This document shows, piece by piece, positions 1 through 5,382 of a stretch of 5,842 bases of DNA; the first letter of the stretch is position 1; each line of letters opens with the position of its first letter. The DNA lies in the NCBI GenBank assembly GCA_019510535.1, contig JAEKKE010000269.1:1-5842 (forward strand). Reading direction: 5' to 3'. Position numbers and translations under genes: made by a program. The notes below the pieces were generated by a model. It saw only the letters and a list, made by a program, of their open reading frames with translations. It had not been told where the DNA came from and ran no database searches. Source of the DNA: Acidobacteriota bacterium (GTDB lineage: Bacteria; Acidobacteriota; Terriglobia; Terriglobales; Acidobacteriaceae).

Positions 1-739
1 CCAGCGAGCCGATGTAGCGCGAGCCATGCTTGTCACCGATCTTGCCGGCACGCATGTCATGCACAAACTGCGTGTACTCCGGCGCCGACTCTTCGAGATT
101 CGCTTCGTTGACCGAGTAGTACGGCCCGGATTCCGGCATGCGCATGTTCTCCCAGCTCAGGAGGAATGCACCGATGGTCTGATCGAGCGTGAAACCGTGT
201 ACGCCATGCCCGGTGGTGTAGACCAGGATCGTTGATGGCCCATACAGCACATAGCCGGCAGCAACCTGCTTGATGCCCTGCTGCAACACCGAAGTATTCA
301 CATCGCCCCACTGCGGGCGGCGGAAGACTGAAAAGATCGTGCCGACGTTTACATTCACGTCGATGTTCGACGAGCCATCCAGAGGATCGAAGACGATGAT
401 GTACTTCCCGGTCTCGCCGTCGCGATTGAAGACCACGGGCTCATCGTCTTCTTCGCTGACGAGCGCGGCCACGCTGTCACGCAGGCCGAGGCAATGCTCC
501 ATCGCGCGGTTGGCATAGACATCGAGCTTCTGCTGCTGCTCGCCCTGCACGTTCATCTGTCCATAAGCCCCGAGGATATCGCTCAACCCGGCGGAGCGGA
601 TCTTGGCTTCGATCATCTTCGCCGCAAGCGTGACGCCGGAAAGCAGCCAGGAGAAGGTGCCCGTCGCGTCAGGAAAGTTCTTCTGCTGCTGCAGAATGTG
701 CTGCTGGACAGTGGTGATCATCGACTGCTGCTGCGCCAT
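1..739 (-). CDS. fbp: Class I fructose-1,6-bisphosphatase, C-terminus cut by window edge
   Basis: Cytosolic gluconeogenic enzyme that hydrolyses fructose 1,6-bisphosphate to fructose 6-phosphate and phosphate with divalent metal. The 246 visible codons align along their length with E. coli Fbp from memory. The metal/phosphate motif DPLDGSSNIDVNV starts at residue 118, the acidic pair E96-E97 lies in SEEDDEP, QQKLD ends at D73, KQVAAGYVLYG and VYTTGHGVHGFTLD follow, and SRYIGSL (240-246) sits at the edge. The missing part, roughly 85-90 residues in E. coli, carries the later substrate-binding residues and a catalytic glutamate, so completeness cannot be judged. The ATG at 737-739 is chosen because it gives the family-length N-terminus and has a purine-rich RBS; M7 is an alternative. 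Glutamine runs (QQQ at 3-5, 17-19 and 68-70) are mildly unusual. Where E. coli has TGELT in the AMP-site region, this protein has TGTFS (26-30). It is divergent from the metallopeptidase gene. The family call is very secure. Confidence 0.97.
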   Translation of the reverse strand, partial: MAQQQSMITTVQQHILQQQKNFPDATGTFSWLLSGVTLAAKMIEAKIRSAGLSDILGAYGQMNVQGEQQQKLDVYANRAMEHCLGLRDSVAALVSEEDDEPVVFNRDGETGKYIIVFDPLDGSSNIDVNVNVGTIFSVFRRPQWGDVNTSVLQQGIKQVAAGYVLYGPSTILVYTTGHGVHGFTLDQTIGAFLLSWENMRMPESGPYYSVNEANLEESAPEYTQFVHDMRAGKIGDKHGSRYIGSL

Positions 740-748
740 GTGTTTTAT

Positions 749-759
749 CCCTTTCTCCC
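749..759 (-). promoter_or_regulatory. Ribosome binding site of fbp
   Basis: On the minus strand the stretch GGGAGAAAGGG ends 9 bases before the ATG at 737-739. It is a purine-rich, imperfect Shine-Dalgarno sequence. It supports this ATG over M7. An out-of-frame ATG at 760-762 lies just upstream of it. Confidence 0.5.
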
Positions 760-763
760 ATGC

Positions 764-879
764 TAGAGCATTTCTCCTGGAGGTGTAGTGCGGGGCTGAT
801 GCATCTATGGGCGTTTTCCTCAATGAAAACGCCGCTGCACGCTCCTCCCGAGATACCCAGCAACAGGAGAAATGCTCTA
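764..879. mobile_element. MITE-like palindromic element with 16-bp perfect terminal inverted repeats
   Basis: Positions 764-779 (TAGAGCATTTCTCCTG) and 864-879 are perfect reverse complements. At the centre a second perfect 9-bp inverted repeat, GGCGTTTTC (810-818) and GAAAACGCC (825-833), closes a 6-base loop. The parts are symmetrical: 16, 30, 9, 6, 9, 30 and 16 bases. The two 30-base arms are only weakly complementary. The outermost dinucleotide is TA on both sides, so the element could be read as 14-bp ends flanked by a duplicated TA, as in IS630/Tc1-type insertion. No transposase is encoded, so any movement would depend on an element elsewhere. It lies in the fbp upstream region, 25 bp from the fbp start codon, and 59 bp before the metallopeptidase start. 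It could instead be a structured 5' leader of fbp, but the length, perfect ends and TA flanks favour a non-autonomous element. Multiple genomic copies would settle it. Confidence 0.6.
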
Positions 880-922
880 AAGCCTGCGCATGAATGGCAC
901 GCCCTATGTTCTAACTTGCCGC

Positions 923-928
923 TACAAT
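923..928 (+). promoter_or_regulatory. Possible -10 box of the metallopeptidase gene
   Basis: TACAAT resembles the sigma-70 -10 consensus and ends 10 bases before the ATG at 939. Transcription would start around 935, giving a leaderless or nearly leaderless mRNA. This would fit the absence of any Shine-Dalgarno sequence before the ATG. No good -35 box is visible at the usual distance, so the call is weak. Confidence 0.3.
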
Positions 929-938
929 CTCAGTCATC

Positions 939-2237
939 ATGAATCGCAGACATTTCCTTCTCTCCTCGGCTGGAGTTGCGGCCGCTGGTCTTGTTGAAGC
1001 GCCGTTATTCGCACAGGGACGTAGCGGTGCGCAGATGCCCAACGGTCCACTGCCGCCTGCGATTGCCGCGCTCACCAATCGTGTATCAGGTGTGAAGCCT
1101 ATCGCGCTTGCAGAGCGCGAGGAACGCTGTAACCGTGCGCAAACATTGATGGCACAGAACAAGATTGACGCCATCGTCATCACCAGCGGCACCTCCCTGG
1201 TCTACTTCACCGGCATGCGAGGCGGCAATTCGGAGCGTCTCTTCGCCTGGGTACTTCCCGCCAAAGGTCCGGCCTTTATCATCTGCCCGGTCTTCGAAGA
1301 AGAGCGCATGCGGGAGCTCACCGGCAACGTCCCCGGCGGCGACAAGGTTCGCTTTTATACCTGGGACGAGCACGAGAATCCCTACGCCTTGCTTGGAAAA
1401 GGCTTGAAAGACGCGGGTCTGGCGTCCGGAAACATCGGCGTCGAAGAACAGACCAAGTTCGCTTTCTCCGACGGTTTTGCCCACGCCCTGCCTGCGGCAA
1501 AGATCGTCTCCGCAACGCCGGTGACTGCAGGTTGCCGTGGAGTGAAGTCAGCCCATGAGCTGGAACTGATGAAGCTGGCTAACGACATTACCTGGCATGT
1601 CTACGAAGCGGCATGGAAATCACTCACGCCTGGTATGACCACACGCGACGCGTCCGCGCTGATCTCAGCCGCGTATATGAAGTGCGGTGTCTCCGGATAT
1701 GCCTCGGTAGAAGTGGATGAGTTCTCCGCTCTGCCGCACGGCTCCATCAAGCCGCAGACGCTGAAGGAAGGCTCCATCGTGATGATCGATGACGGCTGCA
1801 CGGTTGAGGGCTATCAATCCGATATCACTCGAACCTTTGTGCTGGGCGGCAAAGCGACCGACAAGCAGAAGCAGGTCTTCGAGATCGTACGCAAAGCCCA
1901 GGCCGCCGCACTGGCCGCAGCAAAGCCCGGCGCGCCCTGCGAAGCAATCGATATCGCCGCACGCAAAGTGATCACTGACGCCGGCTACGGCCCCGACTAT
2001 AAGTTCTTCACCCATCGCCTGGGTCATGGTATCGGCATGGACGGTCACGAGTGGCCGTACCTTGTACGCGGCAATAAACAACCGCTGGCCGCCGGAAATA
2101 CCTTCTCCGATGAGCCGGGCGTCTACATCCGCGGTGAGTTCGGCGTGCGTCTGGAAGATGACTGGGTGATGACCGAAAACGGCGGCGAGATGTTCACGCC
2201 AACCAGCAAATCAATCGAAGAACCCTTCGCCATCTGA
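939..2237 (+). CDS. Tat-exported M24 family metallopeptidase (Xaa-Pro aminopeptidase-like)
   Basis: 432-residue member of the M24 pita-bread peptidases, which remove N-terminal residues, often before proline, using two metal ions. A twin-arginine signal NRRHFLLSSAG (residues 2-12) with a hydrophobic stretch and likely cleavage after LFA (25) predicts export across the inner membrane. A creatinase/prolidase-type N-terminal domain spans about 55-190 and the catalytic domain about 205-425. All five expected metal ligands are present: D284 (IDDG), D295 (SDITRTF), H363 (GHGIG), E392 (DEPGVY) and E406 (RLED). H267 (PHGS) and H370 (GHE) match other conserved active-site histidines. The enzyme therefore looks active. 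The ATG at 939 is chosen because it starts exactly at the Tat signal; no Shine-Dalgarno sequence precedes it. It stands alone, divergent from fbp and convergent with the cyclase. The substrate (Xaa-Pro peptides, dipeptides or another amide) cannot be told from sequence; a pepP or pepQ name would be a guess. Confidence 0.93.
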   Translation: MNRRHFLLSSAGVAAAGLVEAPLFAQGRSGAQMPNGPLPPAIAALTNRVSGVKPIALAEREERCNRAQTLMAQNKIDAIVITSGTSLVYFTGMRGGNSERLFAWVLPAKGPAFIICPVFEEERMRELTGNVPGGDKVRFYTWDEHENPYALLGKGLKDAGLASGNIGVEEQTKFAFSDGFAHALPAAKIVSATPVTAGCRGVKSAHELELMKLANDITWHVYEAAWKSLTPGMTTRDASALISAAYMKCGVSGYASVEVDEFSALPHGSIKPQTLKEGSIVMIDDGCTVEGYQSDITRTFVLGGKATDKQKQVFEIVRKAQAAALAAAKPGAPCEAIDIAARKVITDAGYGPDYKFFTHRLGHGIGMDGHEWPYLVRGNKQPLAAGNTFSDEPGVYIRGEFGVRLEDDWVMTENGGEMFTPTSKSIEEPFAI

Positions 2238-2258
2238 ATGAAGGCATGTACTGGGTGC

Positions 2259-2284
2259 CCCATTCACGCGACAGCGTGAGTGGG
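2259..2284. repeat. Hairpin repeat 1 (11-bp stem, GACA loop)
   Basis: CCCATTCACGC (2259-2269) pairs with GCGTGAGTGGG (2274-2284), with one T-G wobble at the fifth pair and a GACA tetraloop. It begins 21 bases after the metallopeptidase stop codon. It could stop or stabilise the 3' end of that mRNA, but no T run follows, so it is not called as an intrinsic terminator. Confidence 0.65.
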
Positions 2285-2289
2285 ACATT

Positions 2290-2321
2290 CGGGGTCCCCG
2301 GCGAACTCCGTTCGCTGGGGT
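2290..2321. repeat. Hairpin repeat 2, GGGGTCCCC-type copy A
   Basis: The stem CCCCGGCGAAC (2296-2306) pairs with GTTCGCTGGGG (2310-2320) around a TCC loop, with a G-T wobble at pair 5 (2300/2316). The unit begins CGGGGTCCCCG and ends TGGGGTG, as does copy B at 2375-2406. Both copies are in the same orientation, 85 bp apart. Confidence 0.7.
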
Positions 2322-2374
2322 GAACCATTCGAGCAACGCACGAACCGCCTTTTTTGTTTGTCATTTCGTAGCTC

Positions 2375-2406
2375 CGGGGTCCCCGACCAGCTTGCTGGTT
2401 GGGGTG
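2375..2406. repeat. Hairpin repeat 3, GGGGTCCCC-type copy B
   Basis: The stem CCCCGACCAGC (2381-2391) pairs with GCTGGTTGGGG (2394-2404) around TT; in practice the last C-G pair would open to form a four-base loop. The G-T wobble at pair 5 (2385/2400) is kept from copy A. Pairs 6, 8 and 10 differ from copy A by changes on both sides that keep pairing. Confidence 0.7.
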
Positions 2407-2448
2407 GTCGACCAAAGGGAGCGGAGAAATCTGCTTTTCGCCCTTCAC

Positions 2449-2478
2449 AAAAACGGTTCGCGCTTTTGCGCGAATACC
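2449..2478 (-). terminator. Intrinsic terminator of the diguanylate cyclase gene
   Basis: On the minus strand TTCGCGC-AAAA-GCGCGAA (2474-2457) forms a perfect 7-bp stem. It is extendable by two G-C pairs (2478/2455 and 2477/2456) across a two-base bulge. The run TTTTT (2453-2449) follows after one or a few bases. The stem lies about 54 bases past the cyclase stop codon at 2532. It is embedded in the hairpin mosaic, so the repeat itself may supply the terminator. The short T run keeps confidence moderate. Confidence 0.55.
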
Positions 2479-2499
2479 CAGGTCCCCGAGGGACCTGGG
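2477..2499. repeat. Hairpin repeat 4 (10-bp perfect stem)
   Basis: CCCAGGTCCC (2477-2486) pairs perfectly with GGGACCTGGG (2490-2499) around CGA. The right foot runs directly into the outer inverted repeat GGGGCACCCAGT, and the left foot overlaps the end of the terminator stem by two bases. It is 33 bases past the cyclase stop codon. No T run follows on either strand. Confidence 0.65.
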
Positions 2500-2531
2500 G
2501 CACCCAGTGTTTACTGCTCCCGAATGTGTCG

Positions 2532-3809
2532 CTACTCATACCCCTTGTGCTGCCAGGCAGCCTCAAGCAGCGGCGCGGCGCATACACGATTACGGCCTTC
2601 AGCCTTAGCCGCGTAGAGCGCCGTATCAGCCGCAAGCAATAGCCGGCGGCGATCAATCCCTTCTACATTCTGGGCGGAAGCGACACCGCAACTCACCGTC
2701 GTCCATAACCCAAGCTCCGGTTGCGGCACAGGGTGAGACGGAGCGGGAGAACCGGCCATCTTGATCAGTTGCCGTATGCGCTCGGCCACCTTCATCGCGG
2801 ACTCAAGGCTCGCTCCCGGCAGAAGGAGAACAAACTCCTCACCGCCGTAACGGGCTGCAAAGTCATCTTTACCGCGCAGCGCCTGCTGGATCAGCAAGGC
2901 AACGCGCTTGATCACTTCATCGCCATATAGATGTCCCTGCGTATCGTTCACGATCTTGAAGTGATCGATGTCGATCATGACGGCGGAGAGGGGCTGACGC
3001 GTCTGTGCCGCATGAGTCCACAGCACCTCGAACTCCTTCTCGAAGGCAGAACGGTTCGCAAGCTGCGTCATAGGATCATGAGTAGAGATCAGTTCGAGCT
3101 CACGATTGGCTTCGCTGAGCTCTACACGCTTCAACTCATTGCTGCGCAACAGCAGATAAGAGAGCCGCTCCTCACGCTCCAGGCTGTAGTTCGCAATCAG
3201 GATGAATACACCACCCCAAAAGACCAGGCCGCCCATGTGCACCTTTTCGAGCGGCTGCAGAAAGGGATCTTTCACAAGGAAGGCAACCGACGTGAAATTG
3301 CAGAAGAGCATGGATGCAATTGCGTAGTTGAAACGCAGCCGCATCACGATATTGGTCACCAGCAGGATCAGCATCAGGCTGACGGATGCATGCGTCGAAA
3401 TCTGATCGCTAACGTGCCAGTAAAGGATCACGGCACAAGTAGCGGCGACGCCTGCAAGCACAACGATAGAGCCTTCCCGGACACGGGCGGATGGCTCTCG
3501 ACGGAGTACGCCATAGATCAGCAGAGCGACTGGCGTAAAGATACAGGTGCGCAGGAAAACAGCGAGCCAGATGCGCTGCGGCATCGCCTGATAATCGCCG
3601 ATCAGAAACAGGTTGTAGATCAGAATGATGAGCAGGCCGTCCCGGTTCATCCGTAGCGCGCGCAGAGCTCCTACCGCGCCCTCGAACCGCTCTTCCAGCT
3701 CTTTGGGAAAACGCAGAGGCGCAAAACGCCCAGCCTTCAGACGGGCGATCTGCTGGTCAAGCAGCAACTCCTGCGGATTGGCGGTATCCCGTATCACGGT
3801 ACTTTCCAC
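2532..3809 (-). CDS. Membrane-anchored GGDEF diguanylate cyclase
   Basis: 425-residue protein predicted to make cyclic di-GMP from two GTP at the inner membrane. A basic cytosolic N-terminus of about 55 residues precedes some six hydrophobic segments (about 59-75, 80-101, 114-131, 141-156, 163-179, 193-209). A charged helix likely to form a signalling coiled coil follows (about 210-240), then the GGDEF domain (about 241-412). Catalytic features are intact: THDPMTQLANR (243-253), DIDHFKIVND (280-289), GHLYGD (292-297), RYGGEEF (320-326) and DTALYAAKAEGRNRV (395-409). The product-inhibition RxxD is out of register: R312-G-K-D-D316 puts glycine where arginine is expected. No EAL or other output domain is present. 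The membrane part is an unrecognised sensor. The start is GTG at 3807-3809 without a clear Shine-Dalgarno; GTG at codon 5, preceded by GGAAAG, is an alternative. It lies downstream of holA on the same strand after 252 bp, so probably has its own promoter. Confidence 0.94.
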   Translation of the reverse strand: MESTVIRDTANPQELLLDQQIARLKAGRFAPLRFPKELEERFEGAVGALRALRMNRDGLLIILIYNLFLIGDYQAMPQRIWLAVFLRTCIFTPVALLIYGVLRREPSARVREGSIVVLAGVAATCAVILYWHVSDQISTHASVSLMLILLVTNIVMRLRFNYAIASMLFCNFTSVAFLVKDPFLQPLEKVHMGGLVFWGGVFILIANYSLEREERLSYLLLRSNELKRVELSEANRELELISTHDPMTQLANRSAFEKEFEVLWTHAAQTRQPLSAVMIDIDHFKIVNDTQGHLYGDEVIKRVALLIQQALRGKDDFAARYGGEEFVLLLPGASLESAMKVAERIRQLIKMAGSPAPSHPVPQPELGLWTTVSCGVASAQNVEGIDRRRLLLAADTALYAAKAEGRNRVCAAPLLEAAWQHKGYE

Positions 3810-4061
3810 CGTAGACGTATATCGGCAACAATCCCATGACCCATTAGTGGAGTTTTCATTACGTTGGTGTAACGGCGCCTACCGCGAAGTGGTTAGGCGT
3901 CTGCTGAGGACCCGAGGCAGATTTCGATGCCCACAAGATGTTAAAGGCCTGAAAGGCCCGCTCTATACTCTCAATGCAAAGCGACCCGGAGCGCTGAAAG
4001 CTGGTCCTTTACCTACGGTTCAGGATGACAACATTTATGACAAGAACTTCAGAGATACGCC
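3810..4061. other. Spacer between holA and the cyclase gene, no gene seen
   Basis: I see no credible coding sequence on either strand. It should hold the cyclase promoter on the minus strand, but no convincing -35/-10 pair stands out; TATACG at 3821-3816 is only 6 bases from the GTG and would imply a leaderless mRNA. Small structures are present. CGCCTACC (3876-3883) pairs with GGTTAGGCG (3891-3899) with one bulged base. GGCCT-GAA-AGGCC lies at 3946-3958; on the minus strand it is followed by TTTAA and might weakly terminate holA transcription. A TATACT box at 3964-3969 on the plus strand has no gene to serve. Confidence 0.5.
4000..4031. repeat. Decayed copy of a TTGTCATCCTGA-type intergenic repeat
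   Basis: Read on the minus strand, it opens TTGTCATCCTGAACC and closes AAAGGACCAGC. From memory, acidobacterial genomes carry many intergenic copies of a motif reading TTGTCATCCTGAGCGAAG and ending AAGGACC or AAGGATC. Here the two ends match while the middle has drifted. It lies 31 bases past the holA stop codon. The assignment rests on recall and needs a genome-wide search. Confidence 0.4.
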
Positions 4062-5204
4062 CTAGATCTCCATCGCGTACTGCCCCGAGACAAAGCCCGG
4101 AGGCGCCGGCTTGGGCTCAGCCGCCAGATCCAGGATCAGCCGCTCCAGCACCAGCCGCTTATCCGGCGGACTGGAACGCAGCTCCAGGTCGGCCCTGGCA
4201 ATCAGGCGCAGAGCGCGTGTCAGCTCACGGCGTGTCTTATAACGGCGTGCCTGCCGGATAAGATCATCCGCCGCAAACGGAGGCATGCGGAACCCCTGCC
4301 ACAGCGCTTGCCAGATCGCGCGCGAGTCGCGCACATTCTTCTCCAGAATGATGAGCATCTGGCGGAAGGTGCGCGCCAGCATATAAAGATGTCCAATTGC
4401 CGAGTCTTCCCCACCATCCGACGCATTCAACAGGCCATGGAGGAGCGCCAGAGCTGCTGCGCGGTCATGACGTGAGATCGCGTCGGTCAGCTCGTACAGC
4501 GAGCGCTGCTTGGCGGCGAGCACCTGGGTCTCGACATCGCCCAGCGTAATGCGGCCCTTGCCCAGGGTGTAGAGCAACAGCTTCTCCGCCTCGGAGGCCA
4601 TCAGCATCATGTCAGCACCCAGCGCATCCACCAGTTCGCGGGCGGCGTCCTGCTCAAAGTTCGTCTGCTGCTGGGCGGCGTACTCGATCACCCAGCGCAT
4701 GGCATCGCCCTCGTCCACGCGGCCCATCTCCACCACACCGCACCAGTCACCAAGCGTCTCGCGGATGCGATCGAACCGCTCCTTCTCCTGATAGTCCATG
4801 CGCCGCAGATCGGCGGGAATACGGAGGTGATCCGCGACAAACAGGATCAGCGCCTGCGGATTGGGAGAGCGGAAGTAGGCGTCGATCGCGGCAAACTCGT
4901 CTTTCTTTGCGCCGCGGGTATAGAGGTTCTTCAGATTGCGGATGAAGATGACCTGGAAGGGCGCCATCAGCGACGGTGTTCGCGCAATATCCAGGGCATC
5001 GAAGATCGAGGTCTCCGCCAGATCCAGATCATGCAGGCAGAAGTCACGCAGGTCGCCGGGCACAAACTGCGCCAGCACGGCCTTCCGTGCCCGCTCCAAT
5101 AGGAACAGCTCGTCACCGACGAGGACATATCCGGGCTTCGGGTTCGGGGAAGCGATCTCCGCCTGAAACCGGTCCACGGATGCAAAGCTGCGCAAAGCTG
5201 CCAT
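4062..5204 (-). CDS. holA: DNA polymerase III delta subunit
   Basis: 380-residue clamp-loader subunit that opens the beta sliding clamp and loads it onto primed DNA within the replicative holoenzyme. The N-terminal half carries the family opening YVLVGDELFLLERARKAVL (26-44), then HDLDL (58-62) and a segment TPSLMAPFQVIFIRN (76-90) typical of the AAA+-like domain I, which in delta does not bind ATP productively. The middle has ALGADMMLMASEAEKLLLY (194-212). The C-terminal collar region has YELTDAISRHDRAAALALL (237-255) and GHLYMLARTFRQML (271-284). E. coli HolA is 343 residues, so the length fits. The reading frame stays open 43 codons upstream to a GTG at 5333. I start at the ATG at 5202-5204 because the family begins about 25 residues before YVLVGDE; AAGG lies only two bases before it, a short spacing. 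TTG at 5217-5219 is another possible start. Located downstream of lptE, as in E. coli. Confidence 0.95.
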   Translation of the reverse strand: MAALRSFASVDRFQAEIASPNPKPGYVLVGDELFLLERARKAVLAQFVPGDLRDFCLHDLDLAETSIFDALDIARTPSLMAPFQVIFIRNLKNLYTRGAKKDEFAAIDAYFRSPNPQALILFVADHLRIPADLRRMDYQEKERFDRIRETLGDWCGVVEMGRVDEGDAMRWVIEYAAQQQTNFEQDAARELVDALGADMMLMASEAEKLLLYTLGKGRITLGDVETQVLAAKQRSLYELTDAISRHDRAAALALLHGLLNASDGGEDSAIGHLYMLARTFRQMLIILEKNVRDSRAIWQALWQGFRMPPFAADDLIRQARRYKTRRELTRALRLIARADLELRSSPPDKRLVLERLILDLAAEPKPAPPGFVSGQYAMEI

Positions 5205-5300
5205 TGCCTTGATTTTCAACGGGTAAGGCGTGTTAACGGCAGTGGAAATCAGGGGACGAATCCAAAGAAGAACATACTTTGAGCCTTGACCGACACGGCC

Positions 5301-5318
5301 TGCACAAGGGATTGTGCA
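5301..5318. promoter_or_regulatory. 7-bp dyad, possible operator or small hairpin
   Basis: TGCACAA (5301-5307) and TTGTGCA (5312-5318) are perfect reverse complements around GGGA. It sits in the 178-bp lptE-holA spacer, 97 bases before the holA ATG. The size and symmetry fit a dimeric repressor site or a small RNA hairpin. No T run follows on the minus strand, so it is not a terminator. Chance occurrence is possible. Confidence 0.3.
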
Positions 5319-5333
5319 AATTTCCTCAACCAC

Positions 5334-5368
5334 TGGATAACTGGACTCATTCCATCATCCGTTATCCA
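5334..5368. promoter_or_regulatory. 8-bp inverted repeat after lptE
   Basis: TGGATAAC (5334-5341) and GTTATCCA (5361-5368) are perfect reverse complements separated by 19 bases. It lies 14 bases past the lptE stop codon. A hairpin here could protect or end the lptE transcript, but the large loop and lack of a T run make it a weak terminator. The rest of the spacer 5205-5382 shows no gene and no clear promoter. Confidence 0.3.
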
Positions 5369-5382
5369 ATCATTCAATTCCC

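Larger units (their letters stand above)
2250..2508. repeat. Mosaic of hairpin repeats bounded by a 12-bp inverted repeat
   Basis: This fills nearly all of the 294-bp spacer between the convergent metallopeptidase and cyclase genes. The ends ACTGGGTGCCCC (2250-2261) and GGGGCACCCAGT (2497-2508) are perfect reverse complements. Inside are at least four strong hairpins plus a terminator stem, and a looser inner inverted repeat GCACGAACCG (2338-2347) against CGGTTCGCGC (2454-2463), 9 of 10 matching. A 10-bp palindrome TGGTCGACCA lies at 2405-2414 and a T6 tract at 2350-2355. No credible protein is encoded. The layout resembles REP/BIME-type intergenic repeats, which commonly collect between convergent genes. 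Acidobacterial genomes, from memory, carry many such GGGGTCCCC and GGGTGCCCC hairpins. The element may be one mobile unit or several nested insertions. Confidence 0.7.

Noticed and set aside
1086..2081. Minus-strand open frames of 132 and 138 codons (1086-1484, 1665-2081)
   Set aside because: Both are antisense to the metallopeptidase, whose motifs run through the region; translations resemble no family.
2296..2355. Intrinsic terminator for the metallopeptidase ending in the T6 tract at 2350-2355
   Set aside because: The nearest strong stem (2296-2320) ends about 30 bases before the T run, too far for intrinsic termination.
2250..2508. CRISPR array
   Set aside because: The repeated hairpins are not evenly spaced, differ in sequence, have no uniform spacers, and no cas gene is near.
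2264..2656. Open frames on both strands across the spacer 2238-2531
   Set aside because: They are made of the hairpin repeats and overlap the cyclase C-terminus; translations are repeat-derived and have no protein character.
2931..3656. Long plus-strand open frame (241 codons) opposite the cyclase
   Set aside because: It lies wholly antisense to a cyclase with clear membrane segments and GGDEF motifs, and its translation is low-complexity, rich in Q, H and R, with no recognisable motif.
3941..3969. Plus-strand promoter with TATACT at 3964-3969
   Set aside because: The matching -35 position reads TTAAAG, a poor fit, and no plus-strand gene or RNA follows.
3625..4261. Plus-strand small genes between the cyclase and holA (3625-4065, 4025-4261)
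   Set aside because: Both overlap well-supported minus-strand genes, lack ribosome binding sites and encode arginine/proline-rich shadow translations.
5205..5333. 43-codon N-terminal extension of holA from a GTG at 5331-5333
   Set aside because: It runs through a palindromic dyad, has no Shine-Dalgarno sequence and would add residues absent from the family; the ATG at 5202-5204 gives the normal N-terminus.
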